Source: Delphinapterus leucas
Taxonomy: Eukaryota; Chordata; Mammalia; Artiodactyla; Monodontidae
Direction: 5' to 3'
Length of the DNA stretch: 64,000 nucleotides
NCBI RefSeq assembly: GCF_002288925.2
Contig: NW_022098069.1
Span: forward strand, 82,244,380-82,308,379
Position numbers and translations under genes: made by a program. Below the pieces are notes generated by a model. The model was not told the origin of the DNA. It saw only the letters and a program-made list of their open reading frames with translations, and did not search any database. The first letter of the stretch is position 1, and the number at the start of each line of letters is the position of its first letter. Positions 10,486 to 21,245 of this stretch are shown piece by piece.

Positions 10486-11730
10486 TGTTTACAAGCACCA
10501 AACTGGTGTTGGCTTAAGTGGTACAGAATACCAAAGGGTGACTTAAGCCTCCAGCTTTATCCCCGGAGTCCTGTCTCTTCAAAAATCTCCATACAAGATC
10601 TTCACGTTCTGTGGTTACCCATTCCAATAAGTCACATTTCTTAAGGTCACAGTTTCTTCCTGTCCTTAACAAAATCCATCCTTTTACCACTAAAGGCATT
10701 TTCTGATGGTGAATCCCTAAGGGAGGTAAGGAGAGTTCTTTTTGTTAGCATGAGTAGTTCACACTTCTGAACTGTAAGTCTTCCTTAAAGAAACCTGGTA
10801 TGAAATACCTCCTGCTCCAAATAAGTTTCCAAGACCTTTGTATGGTGATCTTTTCTCTATAATCCTAAATCAGATTCAGCCTTTCAGAGTTACAATAAAG
10901 TTAGAAATACTGCTCAGATATAATGAAATTTTGTCCATCAAGCATTGACAATTCAACTTATACAGAATTTTAAGTAATTACTATTATTTCTCCAGGTCAT
11001 TTGATATTCTATGATTCATTTTTTTAAACAGCCTTTACTTAATGTTCTCCCCTGCTCCACAGTCCTGGATTCTGGGTGAATAAAGTCTGTACTACCTAGT
11101 TAACCTTCTTCATTGTTAAATTGCAAGGAGCAGAAAGGGGGCAACTTTTCCTTTTGGGCAGAACAAGTAGGCACCTGTATCAGGGTAGGAGCAGCCCCCA
11201 GGGCCCAGAGAGGGGCGTCAGAACCAGACCAGAGCCAGGAAGATAACCCCAAGATGGGGCAGCCTGTACAGAGTGTCAGAGCTCAGGCAGTGGGAGGTGA
11301 GCCTCACTTGAGGATCAGGTGGTTGGTGAGGGAGAGCCTGAGAAGTGTAGACAGTGTCCACACCCAGGCGGAGCAACTGAGCCCCAGCAAGGAGAGGAGG
11401 GATCCACAGGGGGGACAGCCTGGGGTGGATATCAGACCGCGAGGAGAGTAACAAGGGCCTCCCTGGGGTTGGAGGTGGGGGGGGAGAGGCGCGGTGGGAG
11501 GTGTTTGAGCCCAAGCAGTGGAGGAGGGTCTCGATGTGGGTGAGGAAATGGCAGCAGAGATAGGAAATTGACTAATACAGATCAAAGAATAAACAAATGA
11601 GGAGAGTGGGTATAGGTTCCTCACTATTGGAAATGTGGGTTACAAATACAGAAAGTAAGAAAAGTAGAATGGCCCTGTGATACTGCATTGAGTAAGAATT
11701 GGAGGCATGGTGTGAACTTGTGTTTTTCAA
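10486..11730. other. Unassigned DNA, purine-rich second half
   Basis: No gene or repeat family recognised. From about 11130 to 11560 the plus strand is rich in G and A (many AGGAG, GGGAGG words). This keeps several frames open on both strands (for example 11113-11451 + and 11218-11514 -), so those are composition effects. Confidence 0.45.
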
Positions 11731-11736
11731 TAGATA

Positions 11737-11770
<34 letters not shown>

Positions 11771-11771
11771 A
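11731..11771 (+). repeat. Compound (GATA)n(GACA)n microsatellite
   Basis: About five GATA-type units pass directly into about four GACA units. The minus-strand 186-codon frame over this and the neighbouring TA/CA tract is a simple-repeat translation, not a gene. Confidence 0.92.
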
Positions 11772-11799
11772 ATGATAGAGATGTAAATAGGTATTTGAA

Positions 11800-11945
11800 T
11801 ATTTGAATATGTGTGTGGGATGATGAACTGGTATTCTGTATACATATCAAGTACAAACATATATGTGTAGATATATGTGTATATGTGGTTATATATATGT
11901 ATATATACACATGTGAGTATCTATACACACACACAGAGAGATACA
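11800..11945. repeat. TA/TG/CA-rich low-complexity tract
   Basis: Alternating purine-pyrimidine runs (TATATGTGTAG, TATATATGTATATATACACA, then CACACACACA and GAGAGA) form a degenerate dinucleotide-rich block about 30 bp right of the GATA/GACA array. Confidence 0.8.
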
Positions 11946-11999
11946 CATTTTCCCTAGAACTAGTAGCAGCAACATGCCAATAGCAATAAGCATACTTAT

Positions 12000-12987
12000 G
12001 GCCCATATCTGGGCTCCTGAATACCATTCTCCAGTAAAAAGAACCAGCGCTGCTAAAAGAGCAACCTGAATCCAGGTCTGGGGAGAGAAAGTGTAAGATG
12101 ATTCTGGAACATCTTTTTATAGCAGAGAGCAAGGAAATACTCCAAGAATGCTAGGGACACATGTAAAAGCCTGAAGCAGCTTCTACTGCCAAATCAGGAA
12201 AATCTGGGTATCAAAATAATGATGGTGATGGATTATCACCCACTGAATATAATACGAAACCATAAATCCATGAATGAATAAATTAAATGTCTAATGATGA
12301 ATGAGACATTTACATAGTTTCAAAGGAGCTCCCCTCAAAATACTCATTAATTACAAAGGGAGAATGAGTAATTCTGCAGGGGAGAAGCCTGGAAGGTGCC
12401 ACCTTCATCAAGCGATCCAAGTGAAGATTTTCAGTAATATGTCAAAACTGTGTGCCACCTAAGAAGACGCAATGGAAAGAACACAGGATCACATCTGCAA
12501 CATCCCTGACAAACATGCATAATCTGAATCATGAAGTAACATCAAACAAACCCATACTGAAGGGCATTCTGCAAAATAAATGGGCTGCCATCTTCAAAAA
12601 TATCAAGGGAATCTGAGACACTATTGCAGAGTGGGAAAGACTAAAGAGATATGTCAACTAAATGTAACACATGATTCTGAACTGGACATTTTTCAAAGAT
12701 AAAATTGAGATAACTGGCAAATCTGAGGACTAGATAATAATAATGTACCAATATTGATTGATACATAATAATACATAATAATGTTTCAATATTAACTTCC
12801 TCCATTTGGTGACTGTTCTGTTGTTATATACAAGAAAGTCTTTGTTGGAAATATACACTAGAGTGGCAACAGAACATCAGACTGGTAACTTACTTTCAAA
12901 TGGTTCAGGAATAAAATTCTTTCAACTTCTCTATAAGTTACGTGGTGATTTCAACATTTTTTTTCAACATTTTTAAAATGTATTTTA
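12000..12987 (+). mobile_element. Old L1M-type 3' UTR
   Basis: It carries the familiar old L1 3' UTR series: AATCATGAAGTAACATCAAAC, GGGCATTCTGCAAAATAAAT, CTTCAAAAATATCAAGG, GACTAAAGAGATATGTCAAC and 'TGTACCAATATTGATT'. It is strongly diverged. The left boundary is uncertain; text before about 12400 is assigned only by continuity. Confidence 0.55.
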
Positions 12988-13003
12988 AAATCCATTAGAT
13001 ATA

Positions 13004-13177
13004 TAGGAAGGATAAACAACAAAGGTCCTACTGTATAGCACAGGGAAGTATATTCAATATGCTGTGATAAACCATAATGGAAAAGAATATGAAAAAGGAT
13101 ATATATGTATAACTGAATCACTTGCTGTACAGAAATTAATACATTGTAAATCAACTATACTTTAAAAAATATTTAAA
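13004..13177 (+). mobile_element. L1 3' end, short 5'-truncated copy
   Basis: It has the L1 3' UTR words AAGGTCCTACTGTATAGCAC, GTATAACTGAATCACTTGC and AATCAACTATACTTTAAA. It is flanked by an imperfect ~16 bp duplication (AAATCCATTAGATATA at 12988-13003, AAATCAACTAGATATA at 13178-13193) and splits older L1M sequence. Confidence 0.85.
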
Positions 13178-13193
13178 AAATCAACTAGATATA

Positions 13194-13565
13194 AAGAATA
13201 TAGGGAAAAATCAGTAAATTTTAAAAATCGATTGTATACTAGATAATAATATTGAATCAATGTTGAATTTCCTAAATCTGATCTTTATACCATGATTATA
13301 AAAGAGAATGTCCTTGTTCTAAGAAGATGCATGCTGAAGTATTTTGAGGTGAAGTATCATGATGTCTATACTTTGCTCTCAAATGGTTTAGAAAAACTAT
13401 TAATAAAAATGCATATATATGCACACACAGAGCACATGTGTGACAATGTTAGCAATTGGTGGTAAGTCTAGATGAAGAATATAAGGGAATTCCTTGTACC
13501 CTCCTGGAATTTTTTTTAAGTTTGAGGGTTTTCTTCAAAAGAACTTTAAAAATAAAACAATAGGA
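13194..13565 (+). mobile_element. Old L1M 3' UTR terminal part
   Basis: TATTGAATCAATGTTGAATTTCC, AGAATGTCCTTGTTCTAAG, CTGAAGTATTTTGAGG, TCTCAAATGGTTTAGAAAAA and CTTTAAAAATAAAAC follow the end of an old L1M 3' UTR. With the segment before 12987 it makes either one element split by the younger insertion or two related tails. Confidence 0.65.
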
Positions 13566-13571
13566 ATCACC

Positions 13572-13735
13572 CGGACCATGGTTCCCAACCTTAGCTGCAT
13601 ATCTGAATCCCCAGGGGAAGTTTATAAACTGAAGATCCCTGACATACACCCTAGTCTTACAAATCAAAACCTCAGAGTTCCACCTGGAAAGATTTCAGAC
13701 TTTTCAGGGGTGGGACCCACTAATCTGTTCTGTGG
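13572..13735 (+). mobile_element. MER5A-like hAT element
   Basis: The order CATGGTTCCCAACCTTAGC, ATATCTGAATCCCCAGGGG, AAAACCTCAGAGTTCC, GTGGGACCCACTAATCTG fits MER5A in forward orientation, with the usual loss of its terminal inverted repeats. Confidence 0.7.
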
Positions 13736-13830
13736 CCCTCATATTACAAATGAAGAAACTGAGGCCCCAATGGGTAGCGGCTCCTGAATCCCAGTTCAGT
13801 GTTCTTTGGGCACAATTGATAAACGGTTGA
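13736..13830 (-). mobile_element. MIR core fragment, minus
   Basis: CATATTACAAATGAAGAAACTGAGG is the reverse of the MIR core (CCTCAGTTTCCTCATCTGTAAAATGG type). Only the middle of the element is recognisable. Confidence 0.65.
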
Positions 13831-14639
13831 CTCTCAGTAGGATTGTTTTTTAAAACGATCTTGATTTTCAAAGCTTTCTCAACTTAAAAATGCCATTGCA
13901 GAAACAGTTCTATAAAACAAAGAAATCCTATGGGTTTGCACTGGTACAATATGGCAAACTCTCTGTGTATTTCCCACCAAACACCTCTCCTGAAAAGAAA
14001 AAGGAAAAGGATAAGTTATAAAAGGTTATTCTTTTGATTCCCTTTGCTGAGCCAGTTCCTGCTGCAGTGAAGGAAGCCTTATAATCAGATTTATGCTGGT
14101 ATATCTGTCCAGGCTTGCTGAGCTCTGTCAGCACAAAATGTTTATAAACTGCTAACATACGGTGGGGTTCTTTTTTTTGCAGTCATTTTGTATGGTTTCA
14201 TTGAATTTCACTTCCCTCCACCTATAGACGAAATATTTCATCCCCAGAGAAGAGAAAAAACTACTCACCTTAGAAACCCACTCTCCACACATCACATTAA
14301 AAAATAGGGAGACCAGAGGATGCAGTTAACATGAATGGAGCTAAAGGCATCAAACCCCACTTCCTGACAGTTTAAGTATGGAATTCACAACATTAGAAGA
14401 TTTCTACCTAGCTTAGCTGCACTTAATATAATCCGCTAAACAGGATGGCTAAACATTACCTTCGAGCTAGAAGTCAAGCCACCAGCCCATTACACTGCCT
14501 ACCTACCCAGCCATGCCACAGTCTTGGGTTCTCCTAGATGCCACCATAAATTGGGATATTTACAGCATGGGAATGGGGCAATGCCATGCCTTTTTTCAGT
14601 GATAACCTATATTTCCAAAAAAGTATTATAAATCCAACC
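13831..14639. other. Unassigned non-coding DNA
   Basis: I recognise no gene or named repeat. A 76-codon minus frame at 13928-14158 lacks recognisable features. Confidence 0.45.
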
Positions 14640-15110
14640 AACTAGACTTCTAATCCTCCAGGTCAGAAGCCTAAGCGTTATCTCTGATTCCCTCTACCTC
14701 TTCTGTCCTATGCAATAAGTCTCCAAGTGATGCAGAGTGTATCTCTTCCTTTTCTCCTGGGTTTATCCTCTCCCTTCTGTTTCCAGTGTCTGGGCCAGTC
14801 TCTCAGCTATCTTTGTCTTAGACATTTTCAACGGCATTCTGTTTCCATGTCACTGATCTCTCAGTTCTCCATTCATTCTTTATGGTGCCATCAAGTTCAT
14901 TTCTTAAAAAGATAGACTTTGTAAGAGTATACACTTATTCAGAAGTCTTCTGTGACTCTCCATGGTTTACAGAATAAAGCTCATCCCTTTGTGTGGCTTC
15001 TCTAGCTCCACCCTACCTTTCTAGCCACACAAGCTCCTCTACGCCTTTACATAACATGTTTCATCCACACACAGGGAATCATTCACTTCATGCTTCTACG
15101 CTTTGGGACT
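14640..15110 (+). mobile_element. L2 LINE fragment
   Basis: The stretch follows the forward L2 3' region: TCTTCTGTGACTCTCCATGG, TTTACAGAATAAAGCTCATC, CTCCACCCTACCTTTCTAGCC, and ACGCCTTTACATAACATG. The equivalent consensus reads CTTCAGTGGCTCCCCATTGC, CAGAATAAAGTCCAAACTCC, CTACCTTTCCAGCC. Highly diverged, no frame left. Confidence 0.65.
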
Positions 15111-15910
15111 TCTGGTAACACGATGGACTGAGATGATGTAAATTAGCTCCCCTCTCACGATAATACATGGAAATTCTGAATAAAATAAAACACACATAAA
15201 AACATCAAATACATAGCTACCACAAAAGAAAGATGAAGAGGACCTAGGTTATAGAAACAATGCGTGATGGGAAAGCCAATAATATAAGTAGAGGATGGTG
15301 CCCATAAGGGTTTTGGCCCCAGGTAAGGGCTTCAGCGGGCAGAGGCTGTGGTTCTAACATCTATACCTGGAGAACATAAGTAGCCTTTGGCCTGTAAAAG
15401 AAAAAAAAGGGAAACCCATCTCAAATCTGAAAAAAAATCCGACAGCCTCAAAGATCTGGCCCATCTATGAAAATGAGACAAGAATTTTGACCGTTAGTCC
15501 AAAGAAAGCTACAAGGAAAACCGCCACCTTACTGAGGTTGTTTCAGTCACAAGTCAAAATCTGAGGCCTACGCCAGGATGGGTTTGAGTCTAAATTTGCA
15601 TCACCTGTGTTATAAAGAAACCGCAAAATAAAAATTGGTCTACCTTGTTAAATCCGTAGACTCCAGGCAAAAGCAAATGGACATCTATTTGGCGAGGACA
15701 CTCCCACAGTTCAATGCCCGTGGAAAGTTCCCAGAATGAAACAACACCCACAGAAGATGCTTTTACAAGAAAAAATTACAAACCTCGAGAAAAAACAATC
15801 CACCATGACCAAGAGAAGGTGCAAGAAACAAGAGAGTATTTCACCAAAAACTATAGACAGTAGAACAATCTGGTAATTGGAAGGAGAGGGTACAGAGTTC
15901 AACTGGGCCT
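15111..15910 (+). mobile_element. Possible old L1M 5' region
   Basis: CTTCTGGTAACACGATGGACTG followed by purine-rich, stop-riddled sequence with many AAAGAAA words resembles 5' UTR/ORF1-side sequence of old L1M elements. The match is by style rather than by a firm signature, so this is tentative. Confidence 0.35.
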
Positions 15911-16084
15911 CATGGGACTGGATGTAGAAAGCAAAACAAAGGCAACGGCCTCTCTTTTAGGAGTCACGTTACCTCATACTAAGTACTACACTTACATCAT
16001 AAATAATAACTCCTTACTTCCATTTGGAAGTATTCCTCCATGTACCATATGGAAGCCAGTATAAGCTTAGAGCTTGTAAGATTC

Positions 16085-16310
16085 GATTTTCTAATTAAAA
16101 GTCCTGAGTTCATCCTGATTCTGCAACTTACTGGCTATATGACCCCAAATGTAACCTCTTTTTCAAGTTCCTCATGTGTAAAATGAGGATGATGGTTTGC
16201 ATCTCTCAGGATTGATAGAGAGCCGTGAGACAGCTCTGTAAAGTTCTCAGCCTAGGGTCTGGCATGAAGAAGTATTAAATAAATGGTATTCATTATTATT
16301 CATGACAATT
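16085..16310 (+). mobile_element. MIR SINE
   Basis: A nearly full MIR: TGATTCTGCAACTTACTGGC, TATATGACCCCAAATGTAACC, CAAGTTCCTCATGTGTAAAATG, then GGTCTGGCATGAAGAAGTATT and 'AATGGTATTCATTATTATT'. The tRNA-related 5' part and the conserved core are both recognisable. Confidence 0.82.
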
Positions 16311-16339
16311 ACCTTGCACACGTGATTATGTACCCTTAC

Positions 16340-16865
16340 AACAATCTTGTAGAGAAGATCACGTGCAGAGACTGTGATGTAGAAATCACCTTAACATATT
16401 GGAGGAACTGAAACAAGGCCAGAGTGGCTGGAGGATAGAGACCCATGAGAGGAGTGATGAGGAAGAAGAAACCCCGGGGGCTGAAAATGGGAGGGATTGT
16501 GTTATGGAGTCATTCCCAAGTATTGGGTTGGCCAAAAAGTTCATTTATGTTTTTCCGTAACATCTTATGGAAAACCTGAACGAGCTTTTTGGCCAAGCCA
16601 ATACAAAGGGAAACCACTGAGATCCTTTAAGTAGAAGAATGACATGATCTGATAATGTTTTTAAAGCATCACTCTAACTGGAGAATGGACTTTACAGGTA
16701 AGATGCTGCAAATGGAGAAACCAAGTGGGAGGCCATGGCAACACCTACCACTAGGTAGGATGGTAGCGGAGGGAAGGAAGCAGATTTGACACATATATTT
16801 TTGAGAGAAACTGGAGAGCATTGCTGATAGATTAGAGAGATTCTGATAACAGGCTCACTCATTCA
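16340..16865 (-). mobile_element. L2 LINE fragment, interrupted
   Basis: Reversed L2 features are in order: GGCCAGAGTGGCTGGAGG, then after the MITE GAATGACATGATCTGATAATG, AAAGCATCACTCTAACTGG, 'TGCTGATAGATTAGAGAG'. The MITE at 16523-16601 splits it. Confidence 0.75.
16523..16601. mobile_element. Mariner-derived palindromic MITE
   Basis: This 79 bp element is flanked by the TA duplication of mariner transposition (16521-16522 and 16602-16603). The left half (TTGGGTTGGCCAAAAAGTTC ...) is the near reverse complement of the right half (... GAGCTTTTTGGCCAAGCCAA), leaving a small central loop at about GTAACATCTTAT. It encodes no transposase and inserted into an older L2. Related mini-mariner copies are common in cetartiodactyl genomes. 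Confidence 0.9.
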
Positions 16866-17054
16866 AGATCCGGCCTGATGAATCTTGAGTTGCTGCCTCG
16901 CCAACGGACTGGCTTCCTCTGGGCTCTGTGTCTATTCCCCGCAATCAGCTATGACCAGGGAAGGGTACCAAGGGCAAGGTGAGGGCTAACCCTTGGAGAA
17001 GCTGCGGATGTGGCCAACTTTAGGAAAAATGGTGATTACATTCTTGTTTTCAGC

Positions 17055-17178
17055 CTCCCACACTGGAGAACGAGCTCCTTGATGACACGGATTTTCATCT
17101 TGCCTAACTTGCACCCCACATCAATTAACAAAGCCTATTACATAGTACATGTTCAATAAATATGTTTTCAATGAAACT
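17055..17178 (+). mobile_element. L2 3' terminal fragment
   Basis: CTCCTTGATGACACGGATTTTC and then TACATAGTACATGTTCAATAA, ATATGTTTTCAATGAA parallel the L2 3' end (GGCACATAGTAGGTGCTCAATAAATATTTGTTGAATGAA). Confidence 0.7.
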
Positions 17179-18697
17179 ACATTACTCAAGACTAAAATCA
17201 ATGCCATATGAAACTGAAAAGCTGCCTCTTTTTTCTCCCTCATTTGCTCCGTTTCCGTCTCCACGTTCCTCTCTCTTCCACATAACTAGTGTTGTTTTTT
17301 TACTTGCTGTCAGACTTTACCATTCAGAAACGACCAAAACGAAAGGAAAAACATGGAACAAAGAGAAAATCAGCAGTTCTGTTCAATAATAGCCAATTGT
17401 TTCCCTGACAGCGTGCACACAAATAGTCTAAATCACAAATGCATTTGCGACCCTCATTTTGGAAGGGCTGCTCTAATCTTAGTGACTAGAATTGAACTTC
17501 AAAAATGGGTATCAAGGTCCTTGGGGGCCCCTCGATTTGCTGTTCCAACACCCCAGTGGCTGAACTGCTACCATCCTTTTTTGTTCACTTAATAAAAATA
17601 ACAAGAAAAACCATCATAGCCAAATTTCTCTCTCAAATGCCGGCACAGAGAGCAATCATTCCCAAACTCTAAGGCAGCAAAAAAAAAAAAAAAAAAAAAT
17701 ACTTTGAACAATGCTTTATTTTTACCTCATTTATTTCTCAATCTTTATCCCCAGATTAGGTATATACCTATAGAAGACTAGACAATACCTCGAGCTGCAG
17801 AGTAAATTGCAAAGCAGATTAAGCGAAGAATTACGTATCATCGCCACTGAATCCCTATGCCCGTCGCTCTCCTCTCCTGCCTTTATAGAAGAAAGTCAAA
17901 AGGTAGCCTAGATTTCAAATGGAAAAAAAAAAAAATCACAGCATGACTGGAGCTGGGTTCCAGGGGCTCCTTTTTAGGAAACACTAGATGATGAAGCAGC
18001 CCTCATTGGACAAAATAAAACTGGGGTAAAAATCCAACTGAAACGCTATGGAGACTCAAAGGCACTACTGATTTTTACACGATGATTGCTTTCAGATTTT
18101 TGCTAGACAAAATTTTCAAAAATGTGCAAATTTCTTATCTCTCCATATGCAAATGAGCATGAATACATGCATGAATCTAGGATGCAGATGTCTCATGAAA
18201 GGCTAGAGATAGACTTCTGCAAATACTGTCCCTCAGGATATTTCATACAACTGAGCTTGAATGACATATAATTATATGGCTAAATTCTTCAGCTAAAAAT
18301 GCTTACATATTTATCATCTGAATAATAATAAAATATTTGACTGGGCATATTCTTTTGGTTAGTAGACGTTTCTTTCAAAGGAAAAGGTTCTCACAGACTC
18401 ACAATATGGACTTAAATTTTATTCCAGTGCCAATGTAATGTGGACACCACTAAAAATTAAATATGAATAAGGTGTATAAACATATACTTTCTGTTCTTAT
18501 ATAATATAAAAATTACATTAATTCCAAATGACAAATTGAAACAACAAATTGTTATTTTATTGAAACTAAATAGTGGATTTAAGAGAAATACATTTTAGGT
18601 CTAGTTCCCATTTATTGTATCTACAATTTAAATTCAATGACAATAACATGGAAAATGACTTTTACATAGGTATTTTTCCAAAAAGGTTATTAACCTC
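17179..18697. other. Unassigned non-coding DNA
   Basis: No repeat family or exon recognised. A run of 21 A lies at 17679-17699 and a shorter A run at about 17922-17934; neither is preceded by a retroelement body that I recognise. An octamer-like ATGCAAAT lies near 18148 in an AT-rich stretch. Short plus-strand frames at 17162 and 17353 are anonymous. Confidence 0.45.
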
Positions 18698-18711
18698 AAA
18701 TCTTGTGTCCT

Positions 18712-18922
18712 GGGCTTCCCTGGTGGCGCAGTGGTTGAGAGTCCGCCTGCCGATGCAGGCGGGACAGGGGTTCGTGCCCCGGTCCGGGAAGATCCCGCAT
18801 GCCGCGGAGCGGCTGGGCCCGTGAGCCGTGGCTATTGAGCCTGCGCGTCCAGAGCCTGTGCTCCGCAACGGGAGAGGCCGCAACAGTGAGAGGCCCACAT
18901 ACCGCGGAAAAAAAAAAAAAAG
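18712..18922 (+). mobile_element. CHR-type SINE (short form)
   Basis: A complete short-form copy: GGGCTTCCCTGGTGGCGCAG head, GAGAGTCCGCCTGCCGATGC, GGTTCGTGCCCCGGTCCGGG B-box region, GAGGCCGCAACAGTGAGAGG, and a pure A tail. A 14 bp target-site duplication (AAATCTTGTGTCCT) is exact at 18698-18711 and 18923-18936, so the insertion is fairly young. Confidence 0.96.
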
Positions 18923-19047
18923 AAATCTTGTGTCCTATTTCAGGATAATCAGATTGCACATTTCTACAAATCAGCAAATAAGAAGTTTCTCCTGTTATTT
19001 CTATAAAGCGATCTTGTTTTCTTGAATATAAGATTAGACTTGTGGCC

Positions 19048-19396
19048 TTTTTAAAATTTATTTACTTTATTTTTGGCTGCATTGGGTCTTCGTAGCTGCA
19101 TACGGGCTTTCTCTAGCTGCGGCAAGTGGGGGCTACTCTTGGTTGCGGTGTGCGGGCTTCTCATTGCAGTGGCTTCTCTTGTTGTGGAGCACGGGCTCTA
19201 GGTACACGGGCTTCAGAAGTTGTGGCACGTGGGCTCAGGAGTTGTGGCTCGCGGGCTCTAGAGCGCAGGCTCAGTAGTTGTGGTGCATGGGCCCAGTTGC
19301 TTCGCAGCATGTGGGATCTTCCCGGACCAGAGCTCGAACCCATGTCCCCTGCATTGGCAGGTGGATTCTTAACCACTGTACCACCAGGGAAGCCCT
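19048..19396 (-). mobile_element. CHR-type SINE (long form), minus
   Basis: Reversed long-form CHR: AAATTTATTTACTTTATTTTTGGC is the tail side, followed by repeated 'GGGCTCTAGAGCGCAGGC' and 'AGTTGTGGCACGTGGGC' units, and the head TTAACCACTGTACCACCAGG GAAGCCC at the right end. Open frames over it are SINE translations. No clean target-site duplication seen. Confidence 0.92.
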
Positions 19397-19944
19397 GTAG
19401 TACATTTTAGAATACTAGGAATGTCATTGATTTTACTACAGTCATGATCAAAATCAAGCAAAATTTAGGGGAGCCCTGGAAGAAAGGAGGTGATTCACCA
19501 TTTATTTGGACACAAATTTATTTCAGAATCACTCATTTAGATATCAGAGATAAATTTAAATGAAAAATAAAATATTCATTGCATTATTTCAAACTGTTCC
19601 TGTCACTGAAAGATATAAGCTATTTGGTTTAACTTACAGTTCATTTGATCTCTGTGGTATGAATTTCTTATATCTTTCTGACCGTAGGCATCTTTTTCCA
19701 AAAACAGTCTACTTGTAAACATATAACTCAGCTCTAAATGGGTTGACTAATATTACACTTACAAGTTAGATGTCGTGATACATACCTAATAAATTATTTA
19801 ATTTACAAAAATGCTTCCTTTTTTAATTTAAAGAAACTTTTTTAATTTTCGTGTTTTCTTCTGGCCAGCTTACACCCTTAAGAATCATTTTATTATTGGA
19901 TTCAGTTTAGAGGCAGTCATTAAGAAAAGCATTAAAAAAACGGG
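19397..19944. other. Unassigned non-coding DNA
   Basis: AT-rich sequence without recognisable repeat or gene. Confidence 0.45.
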
Positions 19945-20185
19945 AGTTGGAGACAGACACATCAGTTCAAATCCTGACTCAGTGGCTTACTAGCTGCGTG
20001 ACGTTAGACTCATTACTGACTTCTCTACGCCTCGGTTTCCTCCTTTGTAAAATGAACATTGTGATATTTAATCACACAATGTGAGGATTCTTACGAGAAC
20101 CGCACGAGGTGACACAGTATAAATCGCTTCATATACTGCCTGGAACATCGTTCGTGCTCAGTAAATGTTGCCATCCACAGCATAA
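19945..20185 (+). mobile_element. MIR SINE
   Basis: Nearly full-length MIR: GTTCAAATCCTGACTCAGTGG, CTTACTAGCTGCGTGACG, CTCGGTTTCCTCCTTTGTAAAATG, CGCACGAGGTGACACAGTAT, and 'TGCTCAGTAAATGTTG' at the end. This is one of the best preserved MIRs in the window. Confidence 0.88.
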
Positions 20186-20394
20186 TTTGTCAAACTTCCT
20201 TAACTCAAAGCTCCAATATACCAGCGTCTATCTCACTATTTGATGTTAAGTCTAAAACCAGATGGTTTACCTCACCCCAAAATGGCAGTAATATAATCGT
20301 GTCTTCTGTATGCGTATGTATTACTTAGTCTGAATTTTTTCTTAATTTCAATAATTATTAGAACGTAAGATTTAATATTAGTTTAAAACACAAA

Positions 20395-20580
20395 ACTCTC
20401 ATTTGCAGGATTAGAGCCAGTACAATTACTCACATTTTATTAATGAGGATGTTGAAGTTCAGAGGTCAAATCACTTGTCCCAGAATTATGTAAATGGGAA
20501 GTAGCAAAATCTTAATAAAATTGCAAGTCAGTTTGATTCCAAAGTACATGCTCTTTCCATCCTACCTTGAAGCTTCCAGA
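20395..20580 (-). mobile_element. MIR SINE, minus
   Basis: Reversed MIR core and 5' part: CACATTTTATTAATGAGGATG, GTTCAGAGGTCAAATCACTTG, GTAAATGGGAAGTAGC, and TTGATTCCAAAGTACATGCTC. Confidence 0.75.
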
Positions 20581-20664
20581 CATTAGAGGAACAGCACACC
20601 CTAGGATGAACCCTAGGTTACTTTAGCCCAAAGAGTCGCCCCTGACACCAGACTACCCAACATC

Positions 20665-20885
20665 CCATCCTCCATCTGCCATGGTAGCTGTGTGACCACA
20701 GGAGAGCTGCTGTATGTCACTATGCCTATGTTTCCTCATTTGTTAGAGATCAGACACTATCTCACAGAACTGTTGAGAAGACTAAATGAAGTAGGCATAT
20801 AAAAATCTTAAAACAGTGCCTATTACTATAAGGACTCAGGAACTATATATTACTGTGTTGTTATTATCATTATTACTATTATGAC
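20665..20885 (+). mobile_element. MIR SINE
   Basis: GGTAGCTGTGTGACCACAGG, ATGTTTCCTCATTTGTTAG, AGAAGACTAAATGAAGTAGG, AAAACAGTGCCTATTACTAT and GTTATTATCATTATTACTA follow the MIR consensus. Confidence 0.78.
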
Positions 20886-20939
20886 TGTTTCGTAGGGCCA
20901 GTAGGATAATGGAAGCGTAGTATTCTAAAATGGTTACTA

Positions 20940-21245
20940 GGGCTTCCTCGGTGGTGCAGTGGTTAAGAATTCACCTGCCAATGCAGGGGACAAGGGTTTG
21001 ACCCCTGGTCCGGGAAGATCCCACATGTCGTGGAGCAACTAAGCCACTGAGCCACAACTACTGAGCCTGCATGCCTCTACTACTGAAGCCCGTGCGCCTA
21101 GAGCCCGTGCTCCACAACGAGAAGACACCACAATGAGAAACCTGCGCGCCGCAACGAAGAGTAGCCCCTGCTCACCGCAACTAGAGAAAGCCCGCATGCA
21201 GCAATGAAGACCCGATGAAGCCAAAAAAATTTTTTTTAATTTTTA
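20940..21245 (+). mobile_element. CHR-type SINE (long form)
   Basis: Head AGGGCTTCCTCGGTGGTGCAG, then TTAAGAATTCACCTGCCAATG, GTTTGACCCCTGGTCCGGGA, 'CCACAACTACTGAGCCTGC' units, GCAACGAAGAGTAGCCCC and AATGAAGACCCGATGAAGCC with an A/T tail. Several substitutions in the Pol III boxes show it is not recent. Confidence 0.92.

Noticed and set aside
11572..12132. 186-codon minus frame with Tyr/Ile/Ser-rich repeats
   Set aside because: It is the reading of the GATA/GACA and TA/CA tracts; periodic codons come from microsatellites.
17679..17699. Run of 21 A as a retrocopy tail
   Set aside because: No retroelement body, poly-A signal at the right distance or target duplication could be seen upstream.
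18140..18180. Octamer-like ATGCAAAT site as an enhancer
   Set aside because: A single 8-mer in AT-rich DNA is expected by chance; no clustered partner motif could be defended.
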